NCBI RefSeq assembly: GCF_014529535.1
Contig: NW_023503293.1
Coordinates: 4,792,741 to 4,856,740 of the forward strand
Direction: 5' to 3'
Length of the DNA stretch: 64,000 nt
Source of the DNA: Bradysia coprophila
Taxonomy: Eukaryota; Arthropoda; Insecta; Diptera; Sciaridae
Part shown: one piece after another, positions 11,175 through 23,000 of the stretch
Numbering within the stretch: position 1 is the stretch's first letter
How the letters are laid out: every line of letters begins with the position of its first letter
The notes under the pieces: generated by a model
What the model was told of the DNA's origin: nothing
What the model saw: the letters and a program-made list of their open reading frames with translations, nothing else
The model's database searches: none
Program-made: the position numbers and the translations under genes

Positions 11175-12257
11175 TCGCAATTTTTATTCCACGAAAGCAT
11201 TTATTACAATTATATCCGTTGAACAGAATGGCAAGACAATGATCAATTTCCAAGTTCATTTTGGTTTCCTTTACAATTTTTTTTTTTTTTCATAGAAAAT
11301 TTCAATCATTCGTTCATCTATGTTTGTATACATCGTTAATATAAGGCGTTCATTGTGATCAGAAATAAAAACAATTAACAGTCACCAAAAGATAACAGTG
11401 TTGTGTGTCATTTTAGTTATTTAGACTCCCTTCTATCACTCTCTTTCTCTTTTTGAGCTGGGAGAATCGAGATTTTGCCCTTTGAACTAGAATTACCAGT
11501 CAACATGTGGTAGAAACATTAGGACATAACATCGCAGGGAGCAAGTAGCCAAAAATAATCGATATTTTAACCTCTCAGTGAAGAGGAAACAGAATAGAAT
11601 GCAACAGAACAAGGCAGCTCTCTAGCAACCGCATACTCATTGTTTACAAAATTTAGAGGCCTGAAATCGGACAGTGGCTTCTTGCAATTTAGAAAATTTA
11701 GAGGCCTGAAATCGGACAGTGGCTGCTTGCAATTTAGTTTATAATAGAAGAGTTTGAATATGAAAACAGTGTAAGCGGATCCAATTTTGAACACTATGAT
11801 GCCGAGTTGCATAATAGTTATTTACGTCACAAGGACAGTTTTCGCGTGTTTGTTGATCCGAGCCTAATCGATCAAAATAATGGTTTTCGGTGCAGAAACA
11901 TGTAAAGAAACAAAACAACCGAAAGCATCGAAAGCATAAATTAGGAGATATTACCGCATAAAGTGGTTTAAAATGCATAGGTCCGAGCGCGCTGCAATGA
12001 GGTTAAACTTACTGTAAAAAGAAACAATACTATGATCTCACAACTAAATGTTTCTTAGCATCTTTTGGTAGATCGCCTAAAAACGCGCTAACCTCCTCAT
12101 ATGGTCAGATGTGAATGGTTTTCTCTTCGCCTGGCACCTTTGAGATATCTAGTGAATTACGAGAGCTGTTAGCACACAACGTCTTATACAACAAAAGTTT
12201 CCTTTTTAATTAAGAGGCACCGGTCAGAAGAGGGAGCTTGTAGCTAAATCATCATAA

Positions 12258-12281
12258 TGCCAGGTAGCTCAATCGGTAGAG
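12258..12281 (+). repeat. tRNA-like A box, probable SINE head relic
   Basis: The stretch contains GTAGCTCAATCGGTAGAGC, a good D-arm and polymerase III A box. No anticodon stem, T arm or acceptor pairing follows, so it is not a working tRNA. A tRNA-derived SINE fragment is the likely source. Confidence 0.4.
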
Positions 12282-12474
12282 CGATGGACATAGTTCATAG
12301 GGCTTTTCCTAATCGTAAATGATTAGTCAATGGCGGTGTGATCAAAATTTTCCTGTAGCGCCAACTAGTATTGGAAAAATTTATACGACGATTTCCACTT
12401 AACAAAAAAAAATTGTTTTCAAGTTGACTTTTCAAACAATATACATGTTTGAATTGTCTAGATTTGTGTTTCAC

Positions 12475-12516
12475 CTGCCTTCGTAAATGTCTTAACTTGT
12501 TCTTTCAGATCCTTGA
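12475..12516. mobile_element. Right-end relic of the CAAGG MITE family
   Basis: The stretch reads CACCTGCCTTCG, then GTCTTAAC and GTTCTTTCAGATCCTTG. This matches, with a few changes, the right terminus of the element at 6507-6748. No left end is found within a MITE length upstream. Confidence 0.5.
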
Positions 12517-12707
12517 AGAAAACAACAAAAAATGCTGAATACAGTTCTCATACGTGACATGCGTAAGTCACTAACAGATAAATCATGCATACGATTCACA
12601 ATTGTAAAATCTCTCGAAAATATGGGTAATGCACAACAGACCCATTAGCGGCTTAGGTTCTTTGAAAGCATCAGCTTTCCTGTCCATCTTATCCTATCCT
12701 ATCCTAA

Positions 12708-13094
12708 GAGGCACCAGTACTTAGCTAAAATTGTAGCCTACATTTGTGTGCCTCACATTTCATTTTTGATGATATCTTTTCATCAGAATCCTTTTTCATA
12801 ATTGTACGACCGCAATTCCGACCACGAATGTGTTAGCTTTCAACAGAAAATACATTGGTTCTATTCGTTTGACCAGCTCTGAAGAAAGTGAGAAGTTTTC
12901 ATAAGCTGCTGACGCTTCTCAGAGCCGGTCAAACTGCTACAACCAAATGAATTTTCTGTTGAAAGCTACCACATACGTGGTCGGAATTGCGGTCGTACAT
13001 TTTTGAAAAAGGAAAGATATCATCAAAAGTAAACTTAAGTCCAGTACTTAAAAATCGCCCTAATGTATGCTTTTCAGCAAAGCACCGATGCCTC
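12708..13094. mobile_element. Palindromic piggyBac-type MITE, first of an abutting pair
   Basis: The 387-bp element begins GAGGCACCAG and ends GATGCCTC. It is flanked by CTAA on the left and TTAA on the right. Long inner arms mirror each other: GACCGCAATTCCGACCACG and, inverted, CGTGGTCGGAATTGCGGTC, plus TTTCAACAGAAAAT and ATTTTCTGTTGAAA. TTAA targets and nothing coding inside fit non-autonomous piggyBac elements. It shares TTAA 13095-13098 with its neighbour. Confidence 0.7.
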
Positions 13095-13098
13095 TTAA

Positions 13099-13494
13099 GA
13101 GCGCTCATCACTTGGCAATTTTGTAGCCTACATTTGTGCGCAAAAATAATCGTTTTTTGATGATTTATTTGAGCCAAAATCTTTTTTTGAAAAAGTAAAA
13201 CCAATAAAGCATGCAAAAATGTGTTACTTTTAAGGGAAAAATTGTTTTGTGATTGATAGCTTAACCCACTTGGACAAACCTATGCAAAACACATAAAGTT
13301 ACACATTTGTAAAGGTTTCTCCAAGTGGATAAGTTATCATCCACAAACCAATTTATCCTTTAAAAGTAACACATTTTTGCGTACTTTAATGGTTTTACTT
13401 TTTCAAAAAAAGATTTTGTTTCAGAGAAATCATCAAAAAACCAATATTTTTGCGCACAAATGTAGGCTACAAAATTGTCAAGGGGTGAGCGCTC
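13099..13494. mobile_element. Palindromic piggyBac-type MITE, second of an abutting pair
   Basis: The 396-bp element begins GAGCGCTCATCACTTG and ends with the inverted copy. It is flanked by TTAA at 13095-13098 and 13495-13498. The arms of about 190 bp mirror each other over the whole length, with blocks such as TTGTAGCCTACATTTGTGCG and AAAAATGTGTTACTTTTAA. The block TTGTAGCCTACATTTGTG also occurs in the left end of the first element, so the two belong to one family. Confidence 0.8.
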
Positions 13495-15804
13495 TTAATG
13501 GGCCTGGTATTCATTTCTTAAAATTTACCGATAAAATAATTCTATTCTTTTTTACTTTACTTCTTGCACCATGACGTGAAGTAGACGGTTTTGAACCTAG
13601 TCACACCCTAGACGCCCAACTACACCAATAATATCGATTGTTTAATTTACTTCTTTCGATCTAAAAATTTTCAACATGATGATGCGATTGTCAGTCTGCG
13701 GCGCTCTAGTACGATGAAAAGCGCTTTGGTACAAAATTGTGATTTTTTTTGTTTGTTTTGACATTGACTTTATTATATTTTTTACATATGCATTGTGTCG
13801 TATTCGATGCACTAGTGTATGTGAGTAGTTGTCAGGTATCCATTGATTTGGATTGATTGGACGCTAGTTTATTTTCATAGTGTATTGTGTGTTACTACAA
13901 AGAACCGATCAGATTTTATCATTGCATTTGATTCGAGAGTTAAATCTAATCGAAGAAGCAAAAAATTCAGTTGAAACAAAGTGATACTTTTAATGAAACA
14001 AAATTCGCGTCGGTGTTTTTTCATTGGTGGATGTGAGAGGGTGTGAACTGGGGAACTGAGTGTTTATCACAAAGAAAGTTTTTTTCCACAATTTTTACTC
14101 CGGATTTCGTGCGGATAAAGTGTAAACAAAGCGAATAAATTGCGACATTTTTATGCGGATTAAATGTAATAAATTGTGCAATTGTCGGCGAATTTCTTTT
14201 CTATTCAAATCGAATCGGCTATCAACCTATCAATACGAAAAAAAGTAGGCGAACCAAAAAGGGTGAGTTGTTACTTGTGTGTTTGTATAAATATCAATAT
14301 TGGCCGATGGCGTTTTTTTTTCTCTTCTTCCCTGAATCATTTCTCGACTGTTATTCAATTTTGCGATTCCATCAATTCTCCGTTTCATTGCAAATGATTC
14401 ATTTAATTTTATCAACAAAACAACAACAGCAAAATTTACTTTCAAGAAAAAAATCTAGTTATGGCTTTGCAATGGAAAAATTTATACCAAACGCTTGCAA
14501 ACAGTAATCGAAGAGTGTATAAAGAGGCACAATATTCTATATATTATTTGTAGATCAATTGCATCAAAGTCCTTTGTCATCACGTTTGCATTTATTGTTC
14601 AGCACTTTTTTTTCCATTACAATAATAATCCGAAGTCTGAGAATTGAATTTTTAAAATTCATCTCTGGATGCTGAATGCTCAGTCCTTTTAAGGAAGTGT
14701 TGTGTTTTGTTTTCTGCATTGTCCGGCTTGTTTTGTGCAGTTTAAAGAAACCGTCAATAAAATGTAATGTATAACTCTCGGTGAAAAAGAAAAACATTGA
14801 GCATTTCAGTTCAGAATTTGAAATGGTCCAATGGTCATGCTTATTTTGAGATGATGTGCGAAGTCCATTGCGTTACGCATAAAAATGTGAAGACTTGCGA
14901 ATATATTGCGACTCTGACGATATTTGTTGCTAGGGAAGGTTTCGATCCCTTCTCGCTCGTGTTCACTTGTCACTCTTTCAGCTCTATAGTTTTTACTTGT
15001 TGACTGTTGCTATCTGAAATAAAAGTTCTTTGATCGATACATTACTCCACAATTACAGTTTCACTTCTACAAATCGTATCGTATCCCATTTAACAATTCA
15101 GTAGCAAACTACCGTAAAGGATGGCCGAGAGAGACTATTGACGTAGTCCGATTACTCAATATTACAATACTCAAAACTATCAATTTTATAGTCGAGTTGA
15201 AATTATCATAATCTGTCGGTGAACACCTGACGATTAACAATGCTGATTTTTCATGTTCACTATAGCTATAATTAGCCAATTTTATGATTCATTTTCCATT
15301 CCAACGAATGTTTGAAATTTTGATTTTAGATATTTCGGTCACATAGTCATTTAACAGGTGTCAAGAGTTTACTAAACAATGTAAATATTTTTCATAATAA
15401 ATAGAAACACCAATAACGCTTTGACGGTAGCAGGCGACCCGTACGTATACCTGATTATTTCGTATGAATTCGCCTGCGTGAGTGCATAATAATAGTCAGT
15501 CGAAAAACTTTCGTAATCTTGATACTTACTCGGTAATGTCAATAAAACACGAACGAGATCCACAATCGTCATTTGCTCGCAAAGACGTTTCCGGGTTACT
15601 GCAAATATTGAAGTTCTCTGAAACTGATTATTTCCCAGAAATTAACGTGATCATCATTTTCTGCTCTCCATTTTCTGTTACAAACACTTACAAAACACAA
15701 GATAAAACATATTCACGACTTTGTCGACTCAGATTTTTCTTGGCTGAGACATGATCACAACTTCAATAGTTACTTTAAAACTATTTCATTGAGTCCTCAT
15801 GATC

Positions 15805-15960
15805 GTGATAAACTCTCTAAATGAAGGTCTTTTTCTAAATTTCTTATTTCTCTTCCTTCTCTCACTCTCTCCGAATACATAGAGATTCGGTATGGAGAAA
15901 TGAGAGAAGTTGGAGAAATAAGAGATGGAGAAAAAGACGGTCATTTGAAGAGTTTATCAC
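15805..15960. mobile_element. Hairpin MITE of 156 bp
   Basis: The ends GTGATAAACTCTCT and, inverted, AGAGTTTATCAC are followed by further mirrored CT-rich sequence (GGTCTTTTTCT and the inverted AGAAAAAGAC). The centre carries CGAATAC and GATTCGGTAT. I could not read a clear target-site duplication. Confidence 0.55.
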
Positions 15961-16094
15961 TGTATGTATATTTCATTTATAAATATTTAGACGAATTTTT
16001 TCAGCTGTTAATTCTGAGTTCTGGAAGAGAATTCGCTAAAACAGTCTTTTAGCATAACAATGTTTTTTCTAAACGACACTAGTTCGGAAATAGT

Positions 16095-16190
16095 TAATTG
16101 TGACATCGAGTGCAAAGTAATTTATTAGGCTCTAGATGTGTAATTATTACGCGTGCACATTATGATGCTGAGTTGCATAATAGTTATTTT
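16095..16190. repeat. Dispersed repeat shared with 2722-2845 and 11789-11813
   Basis: GTGACATCGAGTGCAAAGTA, TTTATTAG, CTCTAGATG and ATTATGATGCTGAGTTGC occur here in the same order as at 2722-2845. The last block recurs alone near 11789-11813. No coding content is seen. Confidence 0.6.
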
Positions 16191-17038
16191 CCTAACGCAT
16201 GATAAAAAAGCCCTTTAGCATAAGTTAGGCACAACGTTGTTCCTAAACGACGTCGGAAAATACACAACGAAGAAGCGATATTTCAACACTATTAGGAAAA
16301 TAACCATTTGTGCATTGGTCCATTTCAGTTCTCGGTTGGCACAAAGCATGTGTATTGTAATGAGATTTTTTCAGCACACGATCCAATTTTCCATACTCGC
16401 TCGGCTCGTATGGAATACTTGGGTCTAGCAGTCCCGGACGGGGTCTAGTGCTGAAAAAATCAACATTACTTGTAACACAATATACTCTTCTGACATCAGT
16501 GTCGAATTAACCGAGAAGAAAATATTCGTTTTTCGTAATTAGGTCTCTAAAAATTTAAATTCATCACCGCCACATGTTGCAAATCGTACTAGTATACTTG
16601 GTACTTTGTACGGGTCGTAATTATGTTTAATCTTAAATGTTGTTTGGCAATTCTTGAACATTGTTCGTTTCTATACTCGCAAGACTTTGCAAAATTAAAA
16701 TTCATTTTTTTTGTGCAACATTAAAATTATCTTGATGTGATAATTTCTAAGAAATTCGATAGCTTTCATATCTGCACGGTCGTTTTATTTTTGTTAGAAT
16801 TGAGTCGTAAGCGATTTTGGTTCGTTGTTTTTGTGTAATTTTTGTTAAACAACCTCTCGCGATTTCTCAATGTATTGGTATCATATGAAATTGTTGGAAA
16901 TGATTCACTTTAATTTAATCTTTTCGTAATCGGAAGCGTATTATCTTGCGTTAAAATGGCAATCGACTAAAAACAATTCAAGACTAATACAAAATGTTCT
17001 TCAACATCCTATTTAGATAACCAAGACCGATTGTAAAA

Positions 17039-20000
17039 ATGGCCTGGCGATTCAAGGCTTCAAAATACAAAAATGCAGCTCCGATTGTTCCAAAGCCAGA
17101 AGTGTGTGTCAGAGATATATGCGTGGGCTCATATCAAACATATGGCAATAACATTGCCGCATCGGCAATGTTTATGGCCTTTAATTGGGAGCATGCGGGT
17201 AAATACAGAGAGGACACAAGACTATTTTCTCGAAATTTGAAATATAATTTTAAAAAAAACAACAACTTTCAATTAGGCTCCAGTTTGGCTGTTCTTCCAA
17301 TCGATGACTGCGGTCGTAAGAGCAAAACAATGCCCCTTCTACACGGCCATACAGACACAGTAACCGATCTACATTTCTCGCCATTTCACGATGGACTGTT
17401 AGCGACGGGATCTCAAGACTGCTTAGTCAAAATTTGGTACATTCCGGAGAAGGGTCTGGAAACGTCACTCTCGAATCCAGAGTGCACTTTCTCCCATAAG
17501 CAAAGGCGCGTCGAAACTGTTGGATTCCATCCAACGGCCGATTATCTTCTACATTCTACGTCTGCTGGCAATGTCAGCTTATGGGACATAACTTGCCAGA
17601 AAGAAGTGTTCGCCAATAACGAGCATCCGGAAGTTATTCAGTCATTGAGCTGGAAATTGGACGGTTCCATAATGGCGACTAGTTGTAAGGATAAAATGGT
17701 GCGTATCATTGATCCGAGGGCACAGAATTGCATGACAGCAATAGCTGAAAGCCACCAGAGTATTAAAGATTCGAGAGTTGTGTGGTTGGGCGACCAGAAC
17801 CGTATTTTGACGACAGGTATTTTAACCAATTAATTGATCCAAAGTGGTGAGTTCAAAGTTCGAATATGTGCAAATTATAGGGTTCGACGCTGCTCGTCTT
17901 CGTCAGATAATAATTCGTGATTTAAGGAAATTCAATGTGCCAGAGAAGACATTAGAATTGGACTGTTCCACCGGCGTTTTAATGCCACTATTTGATCCGG
18001 ATACCAATATGCTGTTCTTAGCTGGTAAAGGTGATACAACTATCTCTTACATGGAAGTCACCGACAAGGATCCACATCTTATCGAGGGTCTTCGCCATAA
18101 TGGTAAAACAAACGTTTATTGGATCGTGTTATTAATCGTCTGACAAAATGTTCTATTTACAACAGGCGAACAGACCAAAGGTGCCTGTTTGGTACCGAAA
18201 CGCGCTCTCCGCGTAATGGAAGGTGAGGTCAATCGCATCATGCAATTGACATCGAATTCTGTCATTCCGATCATGTATCAAGTACCGCGGAAGACATACC
18301 GAGATTTCCATGCCGATTTGTATCCGGATACGAATGGCTTCAAAACGAATTTGACTTGTGCCCACTGGTTGACTGGCGTTAATATGCCGGTGCCGAAAAT
18401 GAGCCTCGATCCAGCGAAACGTGAGCTCGGCGATCAGCCAATTGTGGTAAGTATTTTTATAATTATGAGCATTTAGGGAGGGAGGGACAATACTCAACGA
18501 ATAACAAACGGAAGACGAAACGTACTTCAATTGCAGTTGATATTTTGTAGTGTAAGCGATCGTTTCGATGCATTTCATTTTTTTTCATTTTAAATTTTGT
18601 GTTTCTCTCCTCTCTCTCTCTCTCTCTCTTCATTCTCTCTTTTTTTAAGAGGAAAATTTATTCGTTTTTTTTCCTGTTAAAAAAAATTAAAAATGCAAGA
18701 CGTCCGTTCTCGTGTCTTTACCATTCACCGATCGAGGTTACTCTGGTGCATGATTAATAACAATGAAAGGCTAAATTTAGTTTTACTTTATTGATTGGAA
18801 AGAAAAATTATGATTCGTTGACTGCAATATCTCGTCTCTCTTTTCGTTGCTTCTGTGAATTTATTTGGAAGCAAAATGAAGACTGTACGAATTATAATAC
18901 ACAACGGCGGCAATAAAAGTTAATTTTAGTCGCGCAATTGTTACACGATTTTTTACATATACACACAATTCATACCGAACCGGATAAATCAAATAAAATA
19001 AACAGAAAACCGAAAGTAACCAATCTTGTCGTATTGCTCTGCTATAGATTCATCGCGGAAATCTTAATGAAATCATAAAAAATCAAGCAAACAAGCAATC
19101 CAAACCACTAGCCAATCAACAAAATTGCATAATGTCAATGGACAACAACGGAATTTCCAAGCAGAAATTGAAGGAAGAGGATACGGAAAATATTCCTCTG
19201 TCGAAAATCGATATTATCAAAAAGTTTGATAATAAATACCGCGAAGAGCACGAAAAGATGACGACCAAATTGAAGGATGAACGACCGGACGCCGCTGAAA
19301 TACTCGAAAAAGAAGTTTTCGAGGAGGTACAATCGACCGAAAAGGAATTACCGTCACCAGTTCCACAGGGCCAAACGAAAAACGGTCATACCACTCCGCC
19401 GAAGCCTTTGCCACGCACAAGCCGAAATAATTCCGTGTCTGAACAGGGTAATGGTGTTGTTGTCACGGAAGAAATAAACGATAAAATTCCCCGGCCAGTT
19501 GCCAGACCAAGAACGACTACAAGCTATAAGGTTCGACGAGTCAAATTGTAATGTTGTGTTTTGATTAGAGTGATCTTTATCGTTTCCTCGTTTAGCATGC
19601 TGTACGTTTTGGGTTTTTTTGTTGTTGTTGTTGTTGGTTTTTAAATTATTTCATTCAATGTTCACTTGTTGGTAGGCGACACTTGTTCTTTTCAACACGA
19701 TATCATTTATCCACATTTTGTTGTTTTTTATTGGTTTCGTTTTCGTACAAAAAAATCTGTTTGCGATTCTCGTTAATACCAAATTGCAAAGAAAGTCATT
19801 CGATTTAGTATCCGACAATACGTTCGGAATACCAGTCAATGCATTAGCGAAGGCGACACACCATACCAATATTTTACTTAAACGAATGTTTCCCTTCACT
19901 TCACATGCAAATCACTTTCCAATTTGGTATTACCGACTAACTTCAGTACGTTCTTACTGCGATCGGTTTAAAAAATTTATCTCTTGTACCGATTTCAGCC

Positions 20001-23000
20001 TCGCCTTGGTCCGAAACCATTCACTAGCTCGAACAGTGACATATCATTTGATAAAGTCTTTTCCGTGCCTCAAGTTCCCGGCGCTGACTCAACTGATATG
20101 GAACATGCACGCGACGAAAAGTCATTCGACAGTAATGATTGTAAGGATGACGATGAAGGTGTGGAAAAAGACGTAGATGTTCAAGGTATGGTAGACACAA
20201 TACACCTGATCTGTAAAGCGTATTGCTAGACGATGTAAATAACAAAAAAAAATGATTAGATTCGACTGAAAAGAATGGCAGTGAGATTGAAGGGGTCATC
20301 ATTAACGATTACGTTGAAAGTGACTCGTTGGAAGAGGATCTTCAGAAGGCCATTTCTACTGCAGAACGGAGAAAGGTATTTGTGCAACAAACAAATTTAC
20401 ACTGTCAATTCATGTCTACTAACCCACTAACGTTTCTACTTTACTATTTGCTCCACTCAACCGACTAACAGTTAACCGAAGATAATTCAGTGAAGGTTAC
20501 TTTACATGACATTACCTCAACAACAATTTTCATTTAATGAAAACAAATTTCTCTCCCAAAATTCTTTCAGGTTTTCGAGAATAATCGTTCCGAATCGGAA
20601 AGTTCATATAATGGTGACGGAGACAAGACTGAGAATGAATTGCGTAGAATGTCCTTGAATCGGAATAGCATTGCTGAACGAAAGAGACTCTACGAAAATC
20701 GTTCGAAAAGCGTTCAGGAAGAGAAACCGCAATCACCACTGCCACTCATGTAATTACTGAAATTGAAACATTCAATGTTGTCTCGTCTGATCGAAAATCT
20801 TTTCATTTTGTTGATTAGTCGCAAAGATTCTCTGAAAAGTCGTAATGACAACGGCAAATTCAACGAAAAGAATCGTTGCTTCTCAGCCGACACAAACAAA
20901 AACGATGACAACGGCGACGAAGTGTTCAAAAAGCCGAATAGTAACAGAAATAGCAAAGCATCCGAAGTGAGCACTGCAACGAAGAGAACTTCAACCGTGT
21001 TCGGTATGCCGCTAAAGCGATTACTCTACCGTGCGATATGCTCACCACTTACCGTAACGTTTCAGGTAAAGTTTCGAAATTCCGCCATTTAAAGGGAACA
21101 CCGGGTCACAAGTCATCCCACATTGAAAACATCAGGAACATCAGTCGTCAAATACCAGGAGAGTGTAATGGCTTCCACGCTAATCATAAACGTGTAGCGG
21201 TGCCGATATCTGGTCCTGGCGGCAAAATAGCTGTTTATGAACTGAGCAAACCAGGCCGATTGCCCGATGGCGTCATACCGTCATTAGTCAACGGTAGTAA
21301 CATTATGGACTTCCAGTGGAATCCGTTTGATGCGTCAATGCTCGCAGGTAAGAAAATAATCTGTGCCTTTTGGATGAACGGGAAGGTACAATTCATTCCA
21401 TAATGATCCCAGTTGCTTGCGATGATGGCATTGTCAAAATGTGGCGCATTCCCGACGAGGGACTGAACGAGCCGACAAACGTTCCAGAAAGTGAATTGCC
21501 AGCTCATTCGGACAAAATCTATTTCATTCGCTTTCATCCATTGGCGAAGAATGTCTTGCTCACTGCCAGCTACGATATGTCGATAAAATTATGGTGTCTG
21601 GAAACGATGACAGAGAAATTGTGCTTGAAAGGTCATACCGACCAAATATTTGACTTTGCTTGGAGTCCATGCGGTGTGTATGGCGCAAGTGTTTGTAAGG
21701 ATGGCAAAATTAGAATCTACAATCCACGGAAATCCGAAAATCCTATCGCAGAAGGACCCGGTCCGGTTGGTACTAGAGGTGCTAGAATTAGTTATGCTAT
21801 CGAAGGACATTACATTCTTTGTACAGGATTTGATAAGTAATTCGAGAACACGAAACTACGTCCTCAGGTGCAGAATCAAATCGAATAATTTTTGTTTGTA
21901 ATTTCCAGAGTGTCAGAGAGGCGAATCAGCATTTACACAGTCAATGATTTGACCACACCGCTTAACACCGTTGGTTTAGATGTTGCTCCTGCTATTCTCA
22001 TGCCATTTTACGATGAAGATAGCTCCACTCTGTTCGTGACTGGAAAGGTAACATTTTCTAAAGCGTAAAGATCAGTCAAGCTGAACAAAAAATTCTTCCA
22101 GGGCGATTCCACAATCTATGCATTCGAAATAACAGATGAGGCACCGCATATATGTCCCCTATCACACCACAGGGTGTCAACACTGCATCAAGGTCTTAGT
22201 TTTTTGACCAAAAATCATTGTGATGTCACTGCTGTCGAGTTTGCCAAAGCTTTACGTCTGACAAACAACACCATTGAACCATTAAGCTTTACCGTTCCGC
22301 GAATCAAAGTATGAATTGTCATGTGACCATTCTGTGGAAGCGTCAATTTGATTTTGCTTCTTTTCAAAATTTCAGAATGAATTGTTCCAAGACGATCTGT
22401 TTCCTCCCACTCGTGTCACATGGACCGAAACAATGAGCAGCGGCGAATGGTTTAGTTTGAAAGATAAAAAGGTTCAGAAAATCAGTTTGCAGCCCGAGGG
22501 AATGGAAAGTTGTGAGTGAACTTTGGTTCGAATGAAATCGACGGGAGAATAATGATGTGAATTTCCATTTGCAGTGTCGTCTATTCAGCCGAATCCCCAG
22601 CCACAAAATAAATCTACTGATCAAACGCCAAATATTATGCAGACTTTCAACAGACACGGTAACGACTTTGACAAGTCCAAACAGGATGAGGTGAGTTGTT
22701 TATTGATAACATAAAGATTTGAAATCAATCTCTTGGAATTACTTAGATCAAAAATGAAGTCAAAGATTTGACACACACAAAAAACTACTGAACTGCAGTT
22801 TTTTTCCAAACTTACGAGTTAAAAAAAAATTATCTCTGTCGATAATAGGTCCTGCCTTCGATGTGAGAGTTAGCTTTCCATTTACAAGCAAAACAATGCA
22901 ATCAAATAATCGATGGGAAAGAAACGTAACATCCGGTGAAAAACCGATCAAACGATATGACCTTGTCCGTAATGGCCATATATGGGCAGATACGCTTTCG

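Larger units (their letters stand above)
11175..12704. other. Intergenic region downstream of Arp2
   Basis: After the Arp2 3' end (signal at 11364) I see no gene. A 45-bp unit is tandemly duplicated at 11652-11740; both copies contain GGCCTGAAATCGGACAGTGG. A dispersed-repeat piece containing GAGTTGCATAA lies near 11789-11813. A MITE relic is at 12475-12516, and a TATCC-rich stretch lies just before 12708. Confidence 0.4.
13800..17016 (+). other. Probable pod1 promoter, 5' untranslated exon and first intron
   Basis: A good donor, GTGAGT, sits at 14263. A good acceptor, CCTATTTAG, ends at 17016, 22 bases before the pod1 start. A leader exon ending at 14262 joined to 17017 would explain both. 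An initiator-like TCAGTT lies near 13968-13973. This is inference from splice-site quality; no transcript is available. Between them I see no coding exon, only a hairpin MITE at 15805-15960 and a dispersed repeat at 16095-16190. Confidence 0.35.

Noticed and set aside
12258-12330. tRNA gene
   Set aside because: Only the D-arm/A-box part is good; anticodon and T arms do not pair.
18650-18760. Alternative pod1 exon after the TC-rich tract
   Set aside because: The frame ends at a stop after about 37 low-complexity codons. The acceptor at 19047 continues a sensible linker in phase.
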